From NCBI GenBank assembly GCA_030745285.1, contig JASLOV010000056.1, forward strand, positions 1 through 8,543: a stretch of DNA of 8,543 nt, in the 5' to 3' direction. A program made the position numbers and the translations under genes. Origin of the DNA: Dehalococcoidia bacterium. Its GTDB lineage: Bacteria > Chloroflexota > Dehalococcoidia > UBA2979. Shown piece after piece: positions 7,069 to 8,543 of the stretch (position 1 is its first letter; each line of letters starts with the position of its first letter). The notes beneath the pieces were generated by a model that made no database searches, had not been told where the DNA came from, and saw only the letters and a list, made by a program, of their open reading frames with translations.

Positions 7069-7070
7069 GC

Positions 7071-8408
7071 TCAGCCGCCAGCGCGGTAGGAGGCGTCCAG
7101 CAGCTCGATCACGTGCTGCACGGCCGCCCGGCCCGCCAGCAGCTCGCTGCCGCGAACGCCGTTCTCGAGCTGCAACGTGCAGCCTGGATTCGCCGTCGCG
7201 ATCACCGTCGCCCCGGTCGACTCGACGTCCGCCATCTTCGCGCCCAGCACCGTGCGCGACATCTCCGGCTGCGCCACCGAGTAGAACCCCGCCGAGCCGC
7301 AACAACGATCGGGTGTGGCCATCTCATGCAACCGCAGACCCGGGATCGCCCGCAGAATCTCGCGCGGCGCATCGCGGATGCCCTGCGCGTGGGCCAGGTG
7401 GCAGGCGTCCTGCAGCGTCACGTTGATATCGAGCGCGCCGAGCCCGGCGGCGAAGTCCTGCCCGGCCACGAACTCCAGCACATCCCGTACCGACGTCGCG
7501 AACCGTTCTGCACGATCCCGCCACTCCACATCGTTGCGCAGCAGCCGGCCGTACTCCTTCATCGCCGCCCCGCAGCCCGCGGCGTTCACGATCACCGCAT
7601 CGATGCCTGCACCCTCGCCCGCATCGACGCCTGCACCCTCGCCCGCGTCATCGAACGCCGCGATGTTGCGACGGGCGAGGTCGCGTGCTGCCTCCACGTC
7701 ACCGCCGTGGCTGTGCAACGCCCCGCAACATGCCTGCGCCAGGGGGGCGACGACCTCGAACCCCAGCCGCGCCAGCACACGCACTGTTGCTTCGTGCATC
7801 GATGGGTACAGCTCTCCATGCACGCAGCCCGTGAGGAAGGCCACCCGCCCGCGCCGCTGCTCGGGTGCGGTGAGCACGCCGCTACGACGAAAGGGCCGGC
7901 CGCTGGGCGCGGGCGCCTGTGCCTCCGCCTCGCGCAGCCGGCCCGGCAGCAGGCGCGCCAGCGGTCCGCGCACCAGCCGCTGCACCCCGCTGCGTCCGTA
8001 GAGGCGCAGCAGCGCGAAGGCCGGGCGCAGCACGCGTGGGCGAGCGATCACCTGGCGCAGCGTCAGTGCCCGCATGCTCCACGAGCGCGGCCGTGCACGC
8101 ACGCCTCGCGCCATCGTCGCCGCCCGTGCGTCCTCCACGATGCGGCCGTAGGGCACGTTCGATGGGCACGCCGTCTCGCAGGCGCGACATTGCAGGCAAA
8201 GGTCCAGGTGGGCGAGCAGCCGCCCGCTCGCCTCGGCCCGCCCGTCCAGCGCGGCGCGGATCAGGTGCAGCCGTCCCCGTGGCGACTCCAGCTCCTGGCC
8301 GGTGGCGATGTACGTCGGGCAGACCGGCAGGCAGAACCCGCAGTGGATGCAGTTCTGCAGGTCCGGCAGCGCCGGGACATCCGGACCGACGAACGCGCCC
8401 GACGTCAC
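7071..8408 (-). CDS. glcF: GlcF, iron-sulfur subunit of glycolate oxidase
   Basis: GlcF takes electrons from the FAD subunits GlcD and GlcE, which oxidise glycolate to glyoxylate, and passes them on towards the membrane quinone pool. The 445-residue product has two [4Fe-4S] ferredoxin motifs, CIHCGFCLPVCP (Cys20, 23, 26, 30) and CLQCRACETACP (Cys71, 74, 77, 81). Two CCG domains follow: Cys195, Cys227-Cys228, Cys279; then Cys336, Cys369-Cys370, Cys410. A Pro/Ala/Arg-rich linker (about 155-185) joins the halves. It is somewhat longer than E. coli GlcF (407), partly because of a duplicated DAGEGAG insert at about 254-269. I chose GTG 8408, preceded by AGGCGG 7 bases upstream. An ATG at 8492 would add 28 residues but overlap the previous gene by 47 bases. 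It is co-oriented with the upstream FAD-subunit gene, 37 bases away. LutA- or GlpC-like CCG proteins are alternatives, but the two ferredoxin motifs fused to two CCG domains favour GlcF. Confidence 0.9.
   Translation of the reverse strand: MTSGAFVGPDVPALPDLQNCIHCGFCLPVCPTYIATGQELESPRGRLHLIRAALDGRAEASGRLLAHLDLCLQCRACETACPSNVPYGRIVEDARAATMARGVRARPRSWSMRALTLRQVIARPRVLRPAFALLRLYGRSGVQRLVRGPLARLLPGRLREAEAQAPAPSGRPFRRSGVLTAPEQRRGRVAFLTGCVHGELYPSMHEATVRVLARLGFEVVAPLAQACCGALHSHGGDVEAARDLARRNIAAFDDAGEGAGVDAGEGAGIDAVIVNAAGCGAAMKEYGRLLRNDVEWRDRAERFATSVRDVLEFVAGQDFAAGLGALDINVTLQDACHLAHAQGIRDAPREILRAIPGLRLHEMATPDRCCGSAGFYSVAQPEMSRTVLGAKMADVESTGATVIATANPGCTLQLENGVRGSELLAGRAAVQHVIELLDASYRAGG
7601..7648. repeat. 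24-base tandem duplication inside glcF
   Basis: Two adjacent 24-base units, 7601-7624 and 7625-7648, differ at only two positions (T/C at unit base 4 and A/G at base 23). On the minus strand they encode two copies of an 8-residue unit, read as DAGEGAGV then DAGEGAGI. The unit length is a multiple of three, so the frame is kept. The copies lie between the CC pair and the last cysteine of the first CCG domain. Confidence 0.9.
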
Positions 8409-8414
8409 GACGGT

Positions 8415-8422
8415 CCCGCCTC
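8415..8422 (-). promoter_or_regulatory. Ribosome binding site supporting the glcF GTG start
   Basis: Read on the minus strand this is GAGGCGGG, containing AGGCGG, 6 bases before the GTG at 8408-8406. Neither the in-frame GTG at 8426 nor the ATG at 8492 has a comparable purine-rich element, which decides the start choice. Confidence 0.5.
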
Positions 8423-8445
8423 GCACGGTGTCGCGCCGGGCCGGG

Positions 8446-8543
8446 TCACAGCCCCTCCGCCCAGTGCCCGGGATTGATCGTCCTCGCCACATCGAACTGC
8501 TGACGCAGCGCCGCCACCAGTTCGCGCTCTCCCGCGTCGAAGG
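8446..8543 (-). CDS. glcE: FAD-binding oxidase subunit, C-terminal end only; probable GlcE
   Basis: The last 31 codons of a gene entering from beyond the window end read FDAGERELVAALRQQFDVAR followed by TINPGHWAEGL and a TGA at 8448-8446. The 'L-R-x-x-F-D ... I-N-P-G-x' ending is characteristic of the C-terminal domain of FAD-linked oxidases (GlcD/GlcE/VAO family). The protein stops a few residues after N-P-G, as in GlcE, whereas GlcD normally carries a longer tail. Position directly upstream of glcF also matches the common glcD-glcE-glcF order. GlcE is the FAD-binding subunit that works with GlcD and GlcF in glycolate oxidation. A different FAD-linked dehydrogenase, or a GlcD lacking the tail, cannot be excluded from this fragment. 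Confidence 0.65.
   Translation of the reverse strand, partial: FDAGERELVAALRQQFDVARTINPGHWAEGL

Noticed and set aside
7601..7648. Tandem repeat considered as a CRISPR-like or regulatory repeat
   Set aside because: There are only two adjacent units with no spacers, and they lie in frame within glcF, so a coding duplication is the simpler reading.
7113..8477. A 454-codon open frame on the plus strand opposite glcF
   Set aside because: The opposing strand encodes GlcF with all of its cysteine motifs. The plus-strand product is Arg/Ala/His/Gln-rich without any domain.
8409..8492. Upstream ATG extension of glcF
   Set aside because: It would overlap the FAD-subunit gene by 47 bases and lacks a ribosome binding site; the extra residues do not look like a GlcF N-terminus.

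Overview
The window is a GC-rich bacterial segment in which almost every codon ends in G or C. It carries most of a SUF iron-sulfur cluster assembly operon on the plus strand, followed by a substrate-binding lipoprotein gene. On the minus strand, facing these, is part of a glycolate oxidase operon. The suf order C-B-D-Rieske-S-U-T, with SufU instead of SufE or SufA, fits a Gram-positive-type or monoderm lineage. From memory it best matches Chloroflexota (Thermomicrobia or Tepidiforma-like), with Actinomycetota as the alternative. No 16S or marker tree is available, so this placement is an inference.

Region 1 to 5291 is one tightly packed operon: the 3' end of sufC, then sufB, sufD, a Rieske ferredoxin, sufS, sufU and sufT. 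Four of the six junctions overlap by 4 or 8 bases, which suggests translational coupling. In the standard model, SufS takes sulfur from cysteine as a persulfide and SufU accepts it through its zinc site. The SufBCD scaffold then builds the cluster, and SufT helps maturation or delivery. The Rieske protein is the least understood member; it may supply electrons.

Region 5292 to 5432 is a 141-base gap with a GC hairpin and a weak promoter-like pair. It precedes 5433 to 7046, a family-5 type ABC substrate-binding lipoprotein with a Tat-like signal and no permease or ATPase gene in view. It ends 24 bases from the convergent glcF stop, and that gap holds a short GC hairpin that could terminate in both directions.

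Region 7071 to 8543 on the minus strand holds glcF (iron-sulfur subunit of glycolate oxidase) and the last codons of an upstream FAD-binding subunit, probably glcE. glcF contains a 24-base tandem duplication that adds a Gly/Ala/acidic insert in its first CCG domain.

I found no RNA genes, CRISPR arrays, insertion sequences or clear signs of a new biological system. The points most worth a second look are the Rieske gene inside the suf operon, the orphan binding protein, and the glcF repeat.
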